The notes under the pieces were generated by a model. That model made no database searches and was not told where the DNA came from. It worked only from the letters and a program-made list of their open reading frames with translations. A stretch of DNA of 64,000 bases, taken from contig NZ_KB731324.1 of the NCBI RefSeq assembly GCF_000353285.1, positions 452,577 to 516,576 of the forward strand, in the 5' to 3' direction. This document shows positions 35,379 to 44,321 of this stretch, piece after piece (positions within the stretch are counted from its first letter, which is position 1; every line of letters begins with the position of its first letter). A program made the translations under genes and the position numbers. The DNA comes from Leptolyngbya boryana PCC 6306. Lineage in GTDB: Bacteria; Cyanobacteriota; Cyanobacteriia; Leptolyngbyales; Leptolyngbyaceae.

Positions 35379-37208
35379 ATGTCGAATTACGGTTGGATGG
35401 GGTCACTTGATGAATTTCTCACCTGTTCTCAAGCAGATTGGCTTGAAACACTCAAAACGAATTATCAAAGGCTCTATCATCAAAATTCAGCCGGAACCCA
35501 ACAACAGGCTTGGCAAGACTGTGGAGAAATTTTGCGATCGCAATTGTCTGCTCTGACTCGCAAATCCTGGACATTGATTTTTGAATACGAACTGCCGGGT
35601 GAAGGCGGTCGTCGTCCTGATTTAGTGATGCTCGGTTTCGGACACATTGTCGTCTTTGAATTCAAACAAAATACTTCAGCCTCCAATGCAGATTGCGATC
35701 AAGTTGCTGCCTATGCACGAGACTTATCCGAATATCATCAAGCATCGGCACAACATCCAGTCAGCGCAGTTCTAATTCCCACTCGCTCCGTCAAAGAGAA
35801 TGCAGCCCGTAACGCAGTTCAAATTCTCAAGCCCACTCAAATTTCAACCTATTTGGAATCCTTACCTGCAAAGCAACCGGAAATCGATCCGACAAGTTGG
35901 GTGAATTCAGATTATGCACCCTTGCCTACGGTGATCGAAGCAGCGCGGCGAATTTTTCAGCAAGAGCCATTGCCAAATATCAGACGCGCCCAAAGTGCGG
36001 GCATTCCAGAGATACTTGAATTTCTCGATCGCTTAGTGCAGCAAGCCTCAGAGAAAAAAGAACGCCATCTTGTTCTGATCACAGGCGTTCCAGGTTCAGG
36101 GAAAACGCTCGTCGGCTTACAGTTCGTCTACCAAACCGATCACAATGCCCTTTTTCTATCTGGAAACCGCCCACTGATTAACGTTCTGCAATATGCTCTC
36201 AAAAGCAAAGCCTTCGTTCGAGAAATTCGGAATTTTTATATCCAGCATGAAGCTCGTCGCCAATCTGCCCCTAGAGAGCAAATTATTGTTTTCGATGAAG
36301 CTCAAAGGGCTTGGGATAGCGATCGCATGTCCGAAAAATATGGCATTCAAAGTGCTGCTCCTGGTACAGTTCTACGGATCTGTGAACGCACCCCAGATTG
36401 GTGTGTACTGGTTGGTTTAATTGGCGAAGGGCAAACGATCCATGTCGGAGAAGAAGGCGGAATCGAGCAATGGAATCAGGGGTTACAAATCTCGATCGAG
36501 TCTTGGCAAGTTCACTGTTCACCAGAACACGCAAAATTCTTTGATCAGCCCACTCATACCAATCCCTTGCTGAATCTGACTACTTCTTTGCGATCGCATC
36601 TTGCCCAATATGTTCAAACCTGGGTCTCTCATGTTTTAGCCGGTGAGATTGAACAAGCTAGGGCTATCATGCCCTTGATGATTGCAGAAGGATTTGATTG
36701 TTACCTGACTCGTGATTTGGAAGTTGCGAAAATTTATTGTCGCGATCGCTACCAGAGTCAACCTGACAAACGCTACGGACTAGTTGCCTCGTCTCGTGCC
36801 AAAAATCTCACTCAATATGGCATCCGAAACGACTATCTCTCGACTCAAAGACTCAATGTTGGCGCATGGTATGTCGAACCACCTGATACGGAAACCTCTT
36901 GCTGCATGTTTGATCGAGTCGTCACTGAGTTCAGTTGCCAAGGGTTAGAATTAGATCTGCCAATTTTGGGTTGGGGAGACGATTTGATTTGGCAGAACGA
37001 GGATTGGAAAACAACAAATCGCCAAAAAAATGTGCAGAATCCCCGACAATTACGCCTCAATAGCTATCGAGTTTTACTTACCCGGGGACGCGACGGATTC
37101 ATTGTATTTATTCCGCCTGAGAGCAAGATGGACAGTACTTTTGACGCTTTAGAATCAGCCGGATTACAGAGGCTAGATTCGATCCGGATGACCAAACCCG
37201 AGTTGTGA
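35379..37208 (+). CDS. PD-(D/E)XK nuclease fused to DUF2075/Schlafen-group-3 helicase
   Basis: 609 residues from ATG 35379 (MSNYGWMGSLDEFL); TTG 35286 would add 31 untypical residues. The N-terminal domain (about 40-130) has an apparent PD-(D/E)XK core: FEYELPGEGGRRPDLVML with Asp near 79, then VVFEFKQ with Glu-x-Lys near 94-96. The helicase part has Walker A GVPGSGKT (near 235) and Walker B IIVFDEAQ (near 303), then GLVASSRAKN and SYRVLLTRGRDG, matching the DUF2075 (SLFN-g3) group. A role in nucleic-acid processing or phage defence is inferred. Confidence 0.85.
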   Translation: MSNYGWMGSLDEFLTCSQADWLETLKTNYQRLYHQNSAGTQQQAWQDCGEILRSQLSALTRKSWTLIFEYELPGEGGRRPDLVMLGFGHIVVFEFKQNTSASNADCDQVAAYARDLSEYHQASAQHPVSAVLIPTRSVKENAARNAVQILKPTQISTYLESLPAKQPEIDPTSWVNSDYAPLPTVIEAARRIFQQEPLPNIRRAQSAGIPEILEFLDRLVQQASEKKERHLVLITGVPGSGKTLVGLQFVYQTDHNALFLSGNRPLINVLQYALKSKAFVREIRNFYIQHEARRQSAPREQIIVFDEAQRAWDSDRMSEKYGIQSAAPGTVLRICERTPDWCVLVGLIGEGQTIHVGEEGGIEQWNQGLQISIESWQVHCSPEHAKFFDQPTHTNPLLNLTTSLRSHLAQYVQTWVSHVLAGEIEQARAIMPLMIAEGFDCYLTRDLEVAKIYCRDRYQSQPDKRYGLVASSRAKNLTQYGIRNDYLSTQRLNVGAWYVEPPDTETSCCMFDRVVTEFSCQGLELDLPILGWGDDLIWQNEDWKTTNRQKNVQNPRQLRLNSYRVLLTRGRDGFIVFIPPESKMDSTFDALESAGLQRLDSIRMTKPEL

Positions 37209-37568
37209 AAAAGGTAATGTCATCAATCACACATCATTTTAGCCCCCGTTGAAACGTGATCTGGGTCAAAACACGGAATGATCTCAATCACTTTATATCC
37301 CTTTTATCGTCACTATACTGACTCCAACTTGATGACACGGGAAAGTTTTCCTGTGTAAATTCCGAATTGCACCCGCGATCGCGTGTAGTCCCTATCAAGA
37401 ACTGAGGAGATTGCAGACTGCAATTTTCAAAAACCTGCTCGAATCCAATGTCATCGGTAGTTTCTACGTTTCCTGGAACTTTAAACTCTGTTTCAGAGTC
37501 CCGAAGCACGGGAACACTAGCAAAGCAACCAACAGAACGATTTCCACATAGCGCACAAACGGAACATG
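37209..37568 (+). other. Leader/promoter region of sigC
   Basis: 360 bases without a supported gene. It has to contain the sigC promoter and a 5' leader. A minus-strand open frame spans 37288-37578 but lacks any protein-like feature. No clear regulatory structure was identified. Confidence 0.45.
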
Positions 37569-38810
37569 ATGCCAGCAACTTCTTTCTACGCTGATGCAGA
37601 GTTTGATCCCTCTACACTAGAGCAACCCTCAACCCTATCAGAAACCGAATTTGATCCCAATGCGGATCTCGCTGAACTTGAAGCGGAACTGGCAGGGCAA
37701 ATGGAAATGCGCGCCGCTGGACGGAAAACCACTGACTTAGTGAGGCTCTACCTGCAAGAGATCGGCCGCTACCACTTACTTGGACGCGACGAGGAAGTGG
37801 CTGAGGCGCAAAAAGTTCAACGCTACATGAAGCTATTAGAACAGCGCAATGATGCCGCTAACAAAGGCAATGATTCTATCCGTCAATTTGTAGACCTAAT
37901 GGATGCCCGCGATCGCTTGGTGTCCACACTGACCCACCGCCCGTCTCTCGAACGCTGGGCTGCCGAAGCAAATATCGAGGTCGCTAACCTCAAACCTCTC
38001 TTGGCAGAAGGCAAACAACATTGGGCACAAGTTGTGAAACTCAGCGTTGCCGAACTCGAGCAAATTCAAAGTCAAGGACTCACTGCGAAGACTCGCATGA
38101 TCAATGCGAACCTGCGGTTAGTCGTCTCCGTTGCCAAGAAATATCAAAATCGCGGTTTAGAACTCCTAGATTTGATCCAAGAGGGCACACTCGGCTTAGA
38201 GCGAGCCGTTGAGAAGTTTGATCCAACCAAAGGCTACCGATTCAGCACCTATGCGTATTGGTGGATTCGGCAAGGCATCACGCGCGCGATCGCCACTCAA
38301 AGCCGGACAATCCGCCTGCCCGTCCACATTACGGAAAAGCTGAATAAGATCAAAAAAGCTCAGCGCAAGATTTCTCAAGAAAAGGGGCGAACTGCCACGA
38401 TCGAAGATATTGCAACAGAGCTAGAAATGACACCGCCTCAAGTTCGGGAAGTGTTGTTGCGAGTTCCGCGGTCTGTATCGCTAGAAACTAAAGTGGGCAA
38501 AGAGCGAGACACCGAACTCGGCGACTTGCTGGAAACAGAAGAAGTCACGCCTGAAGAGACGTTGATGCGGGAATCACTGCGCCGAGATTTGCTGCAATTG
38601 CTTGCCGATTTAACCACTCGTGAAAGAGATGTGATTCAAATGCGCTTTGGTCTAGGAAGCGATGGACATCCTTATTCTTTAGCAGAGATTGGACGCGCGC
38701 TCGAATTGTCTAGAGAGCGAGTGAGACAAATCGAAGCGAAGGCGCTGCAAAAACTTCGTCAACCGAAACGGCGCAATCGCGTTCGGGACTATCTCGAATC
38801 GCTGAGCTGA
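37569..38810 (+). CDS. sigC: Group 2 RNA polymerase sigma factor SigC
   Basis: 413 residues; ATG 37569 gives the N-terminus MPATSFYADAEFDP, remembered as typical of cyanobacterial SigC, and another ATG is directly upstream. Regions 1.2 (DLVRLYLQEIGRYHLLGRDEE), 2 (NLRLVVSVAKKYQNRGLELLDLIQEG, then YRFSTYAYWWIRQGI), 3 and 4 (RERDVIQMRFGL, ELSRERVRQIEAKALQKLR) are complete. It lacks the long region 1.1 of primary sigma factors, consistent with group 2. SigC contributes to stationary-phase, heat or carbon/nitrogen responses in other cyanobacteria. furA lies just downstream on the same strand, as remembered from Anabaena. Confidence 0.88.
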   Translation: MPATSFYADAEFDPSTLEQPSTLSETEFDPNADLAELEAELAGQMEMRAAGRKTTDLVRLYLQEIGRYHLLGRDEEVAEAQKVQRYMKLLEQRNDAANKGNDSIRQFVDLMDARDRLVSTLTHRPSLERWAAEANIEVANLKPLLAEGKQHWAQVVKLSVAELEQIQSQGLTAKTRMINANLRLVVSVAKKYQNRGLELLDLIQEGTLGLERAVEKFDPTKGYRFSTYAYWWIRQGITRAIATQSRTIRLPVHITEKLNKIKKAQRKISQEKGRTATIEDIATELEMTPPQVREVLLRVPRSVSLETKVGKERDTELGDLLETEEVTPEETLMRESLRRDLLQLLADLTTRERDVIQMRFGLGSDGHPYSLAEIGRALELSRERVRQIEAKALQKLRQPKRRNRVRDYLESLS

Positions 38811-38822
38811 GGAATTGCCCTC

Positions 38823-38865
38823 GGATTTATGTGCAGCGAAGCCGAAACTCGCTGTACGTAAATCC
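38823..38865 (+). terminator. Strong hairpin after sigC
   Basis: Stem GGATTTA/TAAATCC (38823-38829 with 38859-38865) extended inside by CAGCGA/TCGCTG. No T run follows, so it may be an mRNA end-stabilising structure rather than a classical terminator. Confidence 0.45.
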
Positions 38866-38972
38866 AATCAATGGGGACTTTCTCAAGACAGATATAGCCA
38901 TCGACTCCGCTTAGTCAAGCAAGGCAGGCGGGGTAATTTTTTGAAAAAGTTAATTGCAGATTATTTTCAATA

Positions 38973-38996
38973 AGGCGAACTTGTTGCAAATCGCCT
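38973..38996 (+). promoter_or_regulatory. Inverted repeat in the furA promoter region
   Basis: AGGCGA (38973-38978) and TCGCCT (38991-38996) form an inverted repeat, bordered by ATA/TAT-rich sequence, about 50 bases before the furA start. TATGCTATGAT-like sequence downstream could be the -10 element. The repeat does not match a Fur-box consensus well. Confidence 0.35.
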
Positions 38997-39043
38997 ATTA
39001 TTTTTATATGCTATGATTCTCAAGAAAGGAGGCTTTGTTGACA

Positions 39044-39505
39044 ATGCTAAACGCTCCTGTATATACCAGTGCCTCGCTAAAGGCGGAACTGAATGAAAAA
39101 GGATGGCGGCTCACTCCGCAACGTGAAACTATTCTGAATGTTTTTCAAAAGCTTCCTGAAGGTCAACACCTCAGTGCTGAAGATTTGTATCATGAGCTTC
39201 AGGAAAAGAATGAGGGAATTAGTTTATCGACGATCTATCGCACGCTGAAATTAATGTCGCGAATGGGAATCCTGCGCGAGCTTGAATTAGCAGAGGGTCA
39301 CAAGCATTACGAGATTAACCAGCCTTTCCATCATCACCATCATTTGATTTGCGTACGCTGTAATAAAACGATCGAATTCAAAAGTGACCCGATCTTAAAA
39401 ATCGGTACAAAAGCAGCCCAGAAAGAGGGATACCACATTCTAGACTGCCAGTTAACAATTCACGCCGTTTGTCCGACCTGTCAGCGATCGCTCTTACCGC
39501 TCTAA
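39044..39505 (+). CDS. furA: Ferric uptake regulator FurA
   Basis: 153 residues from ATG 39044. A very strong SD (AAAGGAGG, 39025-39032) lies upstream; TTG 39038 is closer to it and is a real alternative. N-terminal DNA-binding domain (LKAELNEKGWRLTPQRETIL, ISLSTIYRTLKLMSRMGILREL), then the metal region GHKHYEIN, PFHHHHHLICVRC and a final CPTC, giving two CxxC pairs for structural zinc or redox sensing. The His cluster and overall sequence fit FurA-type iron regulators rather than PerR or Zur, but that is judged by eye. Iron-loaded Fur represses iron uptake, possibly including futA here. Confidence 0.86.
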   Translation: MLNAPVYTSASLKAELNEKGWRLTPQRETILNVFQKLPEGQHLSAEDLYHELQEKNEGISLSTIYRTLKLMSRMGILRELELAEGHKHYEINQPFHHHHHLICVRCNKTIEFKSDPILKIGTKAAQKEGYHILDCQLTIHAVCPTCQRSLLPL

Positions 39506-39520
39506 GTTATCGAAAAATCG

Positions 39521-40582
39521 TTATCGAAAAATTACACGAGCATCGGGAAATCCTTGCGATCGCAAATTTGCGGCAATTCTCTCTGCTGCTTCGGGTGTCG
39601 TGTAACGATTCACTTCAGCGTAGTCTCCTAATCGATCCTTGCGAGGAGTAGCACTAGGCGCAATGTTGAGTACCCGACTCCACTCTGTTGTTGTAGGGAT
39701 CGGAACAATGACCACATAGCGACGAACATTCAGCGAGGCAGAAGATTCTGCACTTTGTCTGATTTGATTCAGCGTTCGTGCATCTGCCTCACCCGTCGTT
39801 GCAAGCAGGTTCCTCTGCTGAAAATCTAAGACGGCTGCTTCTGTACTTGCCCCAAAAATACCGTCTACTCGAACTGAATACCCTAATCGGTTGAGTTGTT
39901 GTTGGAGTTCGCTCACTTGGGTTCCCCTATCTCCACGCTGTAAGCCTGTTCCGGGTCTGTTCGTCGGGGAGGTAGGCACACTTCCTCGATCTAATACTGC
40001 ATAAACTGAAGCATCAGCCTCGCCTGTTTCAGGCAATCTGAAGTCTCTCTGAAGCTGAATCACAGCGCTTTGAGTAGCAGAGCCAAATACGCCATCGATC
40101 TCGCTGTAATAGTATCCGGCAGCTTGTAATTGCTGTTGTAACTGTTGTACACGTGACCCTCGATCGCCCACTCGTAATCGATCGCCGAACTGATTCTCAA
40201 AACCTGTATCGGGATTTACAGTCGTTCCAATCCCCAAAGCGTTATACGTTGATGCACCAACAATTCCATCGGCTTCAATTCCAAATTGTTGCTGGCATCG
40301 AATGACCGCTGTTTCGGTCTGATCGCCAAAGTATCCAGTTATGGAACCGTCATAGCAATTTAGCTCTTGTAAGCGATTCTGCAATTCGACCACTGCTTGC
40401 CCCGAACTTCCTTTTCTCAGAAGCTCCTGTGCCATTGCGATTTGAGTGAATCCAGCGATCGCGCATCCCATCAACACGCTCAAAATCCGAACGCAGAGGT
40501 TCCCAGAACGGATTTGCTTGATCTGCGCGTGGTCTGGGGACTTATTTTCGCCAGCTCGATGCAAGTATGCGATCATTTTCAT
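39521..40582 (-). CDS. Secreted protein with three peptidoglycan-binding domains and SPOR-like end
   Basis: 353 residues. A hydrophobic segment near residues 35-50 (LSVLMGCAIAGFTQIAMA) serves as signal or anchor. Three PG_binding_1 repeats follow: LRKGSSGQAVVELQNRLQEL, LRVGDRGSRVQQLQQQLQAAG and LQRGDRGTQVSELQQQLNRLG, each ending in a GxFGxxT-x-x-AV helix. The last 75 residues (YVVIVPIPTTTEWSRVLN, then TPEAAERIAANLRSQGFPDARVIF) look SPOR-like. A cell-wall binding periplasmic role is probable; no catalytic domain is visible. It is convergent with furA at 15 bases. Confidence 0.86.
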   Translation of the reverse strand: MKMIAYLHRAGENKSPDHAQIKQIRSGNLCVRILSVLMGCAIAGFTQIAMAQELLRKGSSGQAVVELQNRLQELNCYDGSITGYFGDQTETAVIRCQQQFGIEADGIVGASTYNALGIGTTVNPDTGFENQFGDRLRVGDRGSRVQQLQQQLQAAGYYYSEIDGVFGSATQSAVIQLQRDFRLPETGEADASVYAVLDRGSVPTSPTNRPGTGLQRGDRGTQVSELQQQLNRLGYSVRVDGIFGASTEAAVLDFQQRNLLATTGEADARTLNQIRQSAESSASLNVRRYVVIVPIPTTTEWSRVLNIAPSATPRKDRLGDYAEVNRYTTPEAAERIAANLRSQGFPDARVIFR

Positions 40583-40797
40583 AATTTTGTGAGCAATTTT
40601 CGTGAATGGGAGTAGAATGGGAAATTTTTGCTTCTGAAACTATATTACCCATACCATAGAGTGATCGCTTTTCCTAAGGATGGAGATTGTAGAAAAGCTC
40701 TTGATCTCTATCGAAAGTTAGATCGCGTCCGTTCCCTCAGTACATTAAAATCCGGTGCTAAGGTTGCGATAGCAATCATTGTTAATTAGGTGTCGCT

Positions 40798-42150
40798 ATG
40801 GGTTTACCCAACTCTTCTGGCTCGATTGCTTCTACTACCCAAGTTGAGTCTGCTAGACCCAAGACTACATTAAATTTGTTTGATGCGATCGCGTTGATTG
40901 TTGGGATTGTGATTGGAGCAGGGATTTTTGAAACCCCTGCATTGGTTGCAGCGAATACTGGAACAAATTCGGCTGCTCTGTTGGCGTGGATTGCAGGAGG
41001 CGTTGTGTCTCTGATTGGAGCATTGTGCTATGCGGAGCTAGCAACGAATTATCCTCATGTGGGTGGTAATTACTACTACTTACAGCGAGCTTATGGAAAC
41101 GCGATCGCGTTTCTGTTCGCTTGGGCAAGAATGACGATTGTGCAAACTGGCTCGATTGCTCTCCTTGCTTTTGTTTTTGGTGATTATGCCTCTGAGATTT
41201 TTTCGTTGGGTAACTTCTCGACTCCGATCTATGCCGCAGGCGCAATTGTTCTTTTTACTGTGATCAATTTAGCAGGATTGCGCTTGGGCAAGGGAGTACA
41301 GAATGCTTTAAGTGCGGCAAAAGTCGTTGGGCTGATCTTAGTTGTCATAATTGGACTCTTCACATCGCCGACTGCTGCACCTGTTGTAACCGAGTCAAAA
41401 TCCTCACTCAGTTGGGGACTCGCAATGATTCTCGTCTTGCTGTCTTATGGAGGCTGGAATGAAGCCGCCTATATCTCTGCTGAGATTCAGAATCCTCGGC
41501 GAAATATTGTGCGATCGCTGCTTTGGAGTATTGGCATTATCACAGCGATCTATGTTGCAATTAATGCAGCTTATCTGCATGGACTCGGCATCAGTGCAAT
41601 GGCAAACTCGCCTGCGGTAGCAGCAGAACTCATGCGACGAGCATTTGGACAACCTGGAGTTGTGTTTATTAGCGTCCTCGTTGCTATTTCAGCATTAGGA
41701 GCGATGAATGCAACGATTTTTACTGGAGCACGGACAAACTATGCTTTGGGACAAGATTTCTCAGTATTTCGGGCTTTAGGAACTTGGCGATCACAGCAGA
41801 ATACTCCAACCACCGCTCTACTTGTACAAGGCGCAATCTCCTTGTTTTTGATTGGACTAGGAGTACTAACACGCAAGGGTTTTGAAGCAATGGTGGATTA
41901 TACAGCTCCAGTGTTTTGGTTCTTTTTCTTGCTGGTTGGGATTTCCGTATTTATTTTGCGATCGCAGGAGCCACTTCAGGAAAATGGATTTCGCGTTCCG
42001 TTTTATCCCATCACGCCAATCTTGTTCTGTCTAATTTGTGGGTACTTGCTGTATTCGAGCTTGGTGTATGTGAAAACGGGTGCGATCGCAGGCGTAGTTG
42101 TTCTAGCATTGGGAATTCCAGTGCTATATCGGCAAAATCAACTTCGATAA
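40798..42150 (+). CDS. APC-family amino acid permease
   Basis: 450 residues with about 12 membrane helices. The APC signature is in helix 1 (LIVGIVIGAGIFETPALVA), with the unwound GAGIF motif that binds the amino or carboxyl group of the substrate. Further conserved parts include YAELATNYPHVGGNYYYLQRAYG. Substrate specificity is not readable. The next gene, a lipoprotein methyltransferase, starts 20 bases downstream, so they may share a transcript. The 215-base upstream region contains the promoter. Confidence 0.9.
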   Translation: MGLPNSSGSIASTTQVESARPKTTLNLFDAIALIVGIVIGAGIFETPALVAANTGTNSAALLAWIAGGVVSLIGALCYAELATNYPHVGGNYYYLQRAYGNAIAFLFAWARMTIVQTGSIALLAFVFGDYASEIFSLGNFSTPIYAAGAIVLFTVINLAGLRLGKGVQNALSAAKVVGLILVVIIGLFTSPTAAPVVTESKSSLSWGLAMILVLLSYGGWNEAAYISAEIQNPRRNIVRSLLWSIGIITAIYVAINAAYLHGLGISAMANSPAVAAELMRRAFGQPGVVFISVLVAISALGAMNATIFTGARTNYALGQDFSVFRALGTWRSQQNTPTTALLVQGAISLFLIGLGVLTRKGFEAMVDYTAPVFWFFFLLVGISVFILRSQEPLQENGFRVPFYPITPILFCLICGYLLYSSLVYVKTGAIAGVVVLALGIPVLYRQNQLR

Positions 42151-42170
42151 AGCTCTAGGAGAACTGAGAT

Positions 42171-42782
42171 ATGACGATTAAGACTTTCATGATCACTATC
42201 AGTCTTGTCAGTTTGGCATTGACTGGATGTGCTCAAACTTCTACTCCAACTGCAACCCCTGAACCTTCCGCAGCACCGCAACAAGCTCAAGTCGAAGAGT
42301 CTCCGCAGCTTGATGTGCCTTACGTGCCTACTCCCACTGAAGTGGTTGATGCCATGCTCAAAGTTGCGAAAGTTGGGAAGAATGATGTGCTGTATGACCT
42401 GGGAAGCGGAGATGGTCGGATTCCTATTACCGCAGCAAAACGATTCGGAACTCGTGGATTTGGAGTAGATATCGATCCGCAACGGATTCAAGAAGCAAAC
42501 GCAAATGCCCAAAAAGAAGGCGTGAGTGATCTGGTGAAGTTTGCTCAGCAAGATTTATTTAAAACAGATCTAAGCAAGGCGACTGTGATTTCGCTCTATC
42601 TTTTACCTCGGATCAATCTCGAATTGCGTCCTAAATTATTGCAGTTGAAACCAGGCACACGGATTGTGTCTCATGCTTTTGATATGGGCGATTGGAAACC
42701 TGATCAAGTCGTGAACGTTGGCGGAACAACGGTTTATTACTGGGTTGTACCTGAAGAGGTTCCAGCGAATCTGAAAAAATGA
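42171..42782 (+). CDS. Lipoprotein with SAM-dependent methyltransferase-like domain
   Basis: 203 residues. The N-terminus MTIKTFMITISLVSLALTGC is a lipoprotein signal with lipobox ALTGC; a Thr/Pro/Ala-rich linker follows. Residues about 50-200 form a Rossmann methyltransferase fold with motif I VLYDLGSGDGR, acidic motif II GVDIDPQRI and FAQQDLF. SAM is cytoplasmic, so a lipid-anchored exported methyltransferase is unexpected. Either export fails or the fold has been reused. An AGGAG sequence precedes the ATG. Probably co-transcribed with the permease. Confidence 0.82.
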   Translation: MTIKTFMITISLVSLALTGCAQTSTPTATPEPSAAPQQAQVEESPQLDVPYVPTPTEVVDAMLKVAKVGKNDVLYDLGSGDGRIPITAAKRFGTRGFGVDIDPQRIQEANANAQKEGVSDLVKFAQQDLFKTDLSKATVISLYLLPRINLELRPKLLQLKPGTRIVSHAFDMGDWKPDQVVNVGGTTVYYWVVPEEVPANLKK

Positions 42783-42988
42783 CGGTTTGGTTTCAGCAGG
42801 TTTGCTGATTGATCGTTAGTCTAGCACTGCACTCTAGAATTGCCTTCTTGTCTGCATCCGTTTGCGCTTCCACAAGGTAACTCGACCTCACTCAGTCAGC
42901 ACTCCCAAAAAATGTGCAAAATTCTGAGCGTGCTTTTGCAATAGGATTTTTCGATCGCGGTTAAAGTAATAAAAAACCTTCTAAGCGT

Positions 42989-43945
42989 ATGAAACCAACC
43001 GTTAGTCTGCTGCGTGCTACCTCTTACGATTTAACAGAACTTCGGGCTGCACTCGAAGCATTGCTTGAACCTCTGGGCGGAATCAGCAGCATCGTCAAAT
43101 CGGGCGATCGCGTTTTACTCAAACCCAATCTCCTGACGGGTGCCCGCCCCGGAAAAGAATGCGTGACGCGTCCTGAGATTGCCTACTGCGTTGCGAAAAT
43201 GGTGCAGGAAGCAGGTGGAAAGCCATTCTTAGGAGATAGTCCCGCCTTTGGCAGCGCTCTAGGAGTCGCAAAGGCAAGTGGTTATCTCGAACTCACTGAG
43301 TCGCTCAATTTACCGATCGTTGAATTCAAAGGCAAACGGTATGAAACAGTTGGTGAAGAATTCAATCATTTATTGCTCTGTAAACAAGCGATCGAAGCGG
43401 ATGTCGTGATCAATCTACCTAAAGTCAAATCGCACATGCAATTGACTGTCACAATGGGTGTGAAAAATTTATTCGGATGTGTTCCAGGCAAAATGAAAGC
43501 TTGGTGGCACATGGAAGCGGGGAAAGATCAATCTCGTTTTGGCACGATGTTAGTTGAGACAGCGCGAACAATCGATCCAGATTTAACGATCGTAGATGGC
43601 ATCATCGGACACGAAGGTAATGGACCAAGCGGCGGTGAACCAAAAGATTTAGGCGTATTGGGAGCATCGCGTGATATATTTTCTCTTGACCGAGCGATCG
43701 TTGACATTCTACAAGTCGATCCCAACACTGTACCGACGATTGTAGCTAGCCAGCGATTAGGACTCTGTTCGGACATTGATGCAATTGACTTTCCACTGCT
43801 TCAACCCGTAGATCTACAGATTTCAGATTGGCAGCTTCCTGACAAAATGATGCCCATTGATTTTGGTGCGCCTCGCGTTCTGAAATCAACTTTCAAACAT
43901 CTGTATATCCGCTTCATCAAAGAACCGATAGCAGCCTACCGCTAA
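42989..43945 (+). CDS. DUF362-family protein
   Basis: 318 residues. Typical DUF362 features: DRVLLKPNLLTGARPGKECVTRPE near the start, FLGDSPAFGS, INLPKVKSHMQLTVTMGVKNLFGCVPG and IVDGIIGHEGNGP. Family members in other bacteria are often fused to ferredoxin domains; this one has no 4Fe-4S cluster motif. Function unproven; an iron-sulfur or redox-linked role is the usual guess. The promoter lies in the 206-base gap, and no ribosome binding site is obvious. Confidence 0.86.
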   Translation: MKPTVSLLRATSYDLTELRAALEALLEPLGGISSIVKSGDRVLLKPNLLTGARPGKECVTRPEIAYCVAKMVQEAGGKPFLGDSPAFGSALGVAKASGYLELTESLNLPIVEFKGKRYETVGEEFNHLLLCKQAIEADVVINLPKVKSHMQLTVTMGVKNLFGCVPGKMKAWWHMEAGKDQSRFGTMLVETARTIDPDLTIVDGIIGHEGNGPSGGEPKDLGVLGASRDIFSLDRAIVDILQVDPNTVPTIVASQRLGLCSDIDAIDFPLLQPVDLQISDWQLPDKMMPIDFGAPRVLKSTFKHLYIRFIKEPIAAYR

Positions 43946-44075
43946 TGTGTGAAAGGATGAAGGAAAGTCACAATATTTTCGACTGTCCTGTCGATATACA
44001 GGCGCAGAATAATCTTTTAATAACTGTTATTTCAGCTTGTAATGTCTGGCTTTCAGGATAGGCAGATTCAGTATT

Positions 44076-44321
44076 GTGGAAACAGCAACCTCATCCTTTG
44101 TTCCTATGAACCCATCTTTGATTCGTCAACTCTGGGCGCTGGTAGAGACGACCCAAGCCACTCATCTGGTTAACCTAGATGATGCAAACTTGGTGCAGTC
44201 TCTTCTGCGCCAAGTGAATACGCAGCAACCCCTCAACTCAGAAGAGAATTCGCTGCTCTCGACTTATGTTTATTCTCGGCTCGCTTTGATTCGGGATTTA
44301 GCCTATGAACGCTTAGCCTAA
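44076..44321 (+). CDS. Small conserved protein of unknown function
   Basis: 81 residues from GTG 44076; ATG 44106 would give a 71-residue form. It is mostly helical and acidic (LIRQLWALVETTQATHLVNL, LLSTYVYSRLALIRDLAYERLA), without signal peptide or Cys. Short proteins of this style next to ribD occur in cyanobacteria as far as remembered, but no domain is known. It overlaps the convergent ribD stop by nine bases. Confidence 0.7.
   Translation: METATSSFVPMNPSLIRQLWALVETTQATHLVNLDDANLVQSLLRQVNTQQPLNSEENSLLSTYVYSRLALIRDLAYERLA

Noticed and set aside
37288-37578. Minus-strand 96-codon frame upstream of sigC
   Set aside because: Cys-rich nonsense-like sequence, overlaps the sigC start and has no ribosome binding site.
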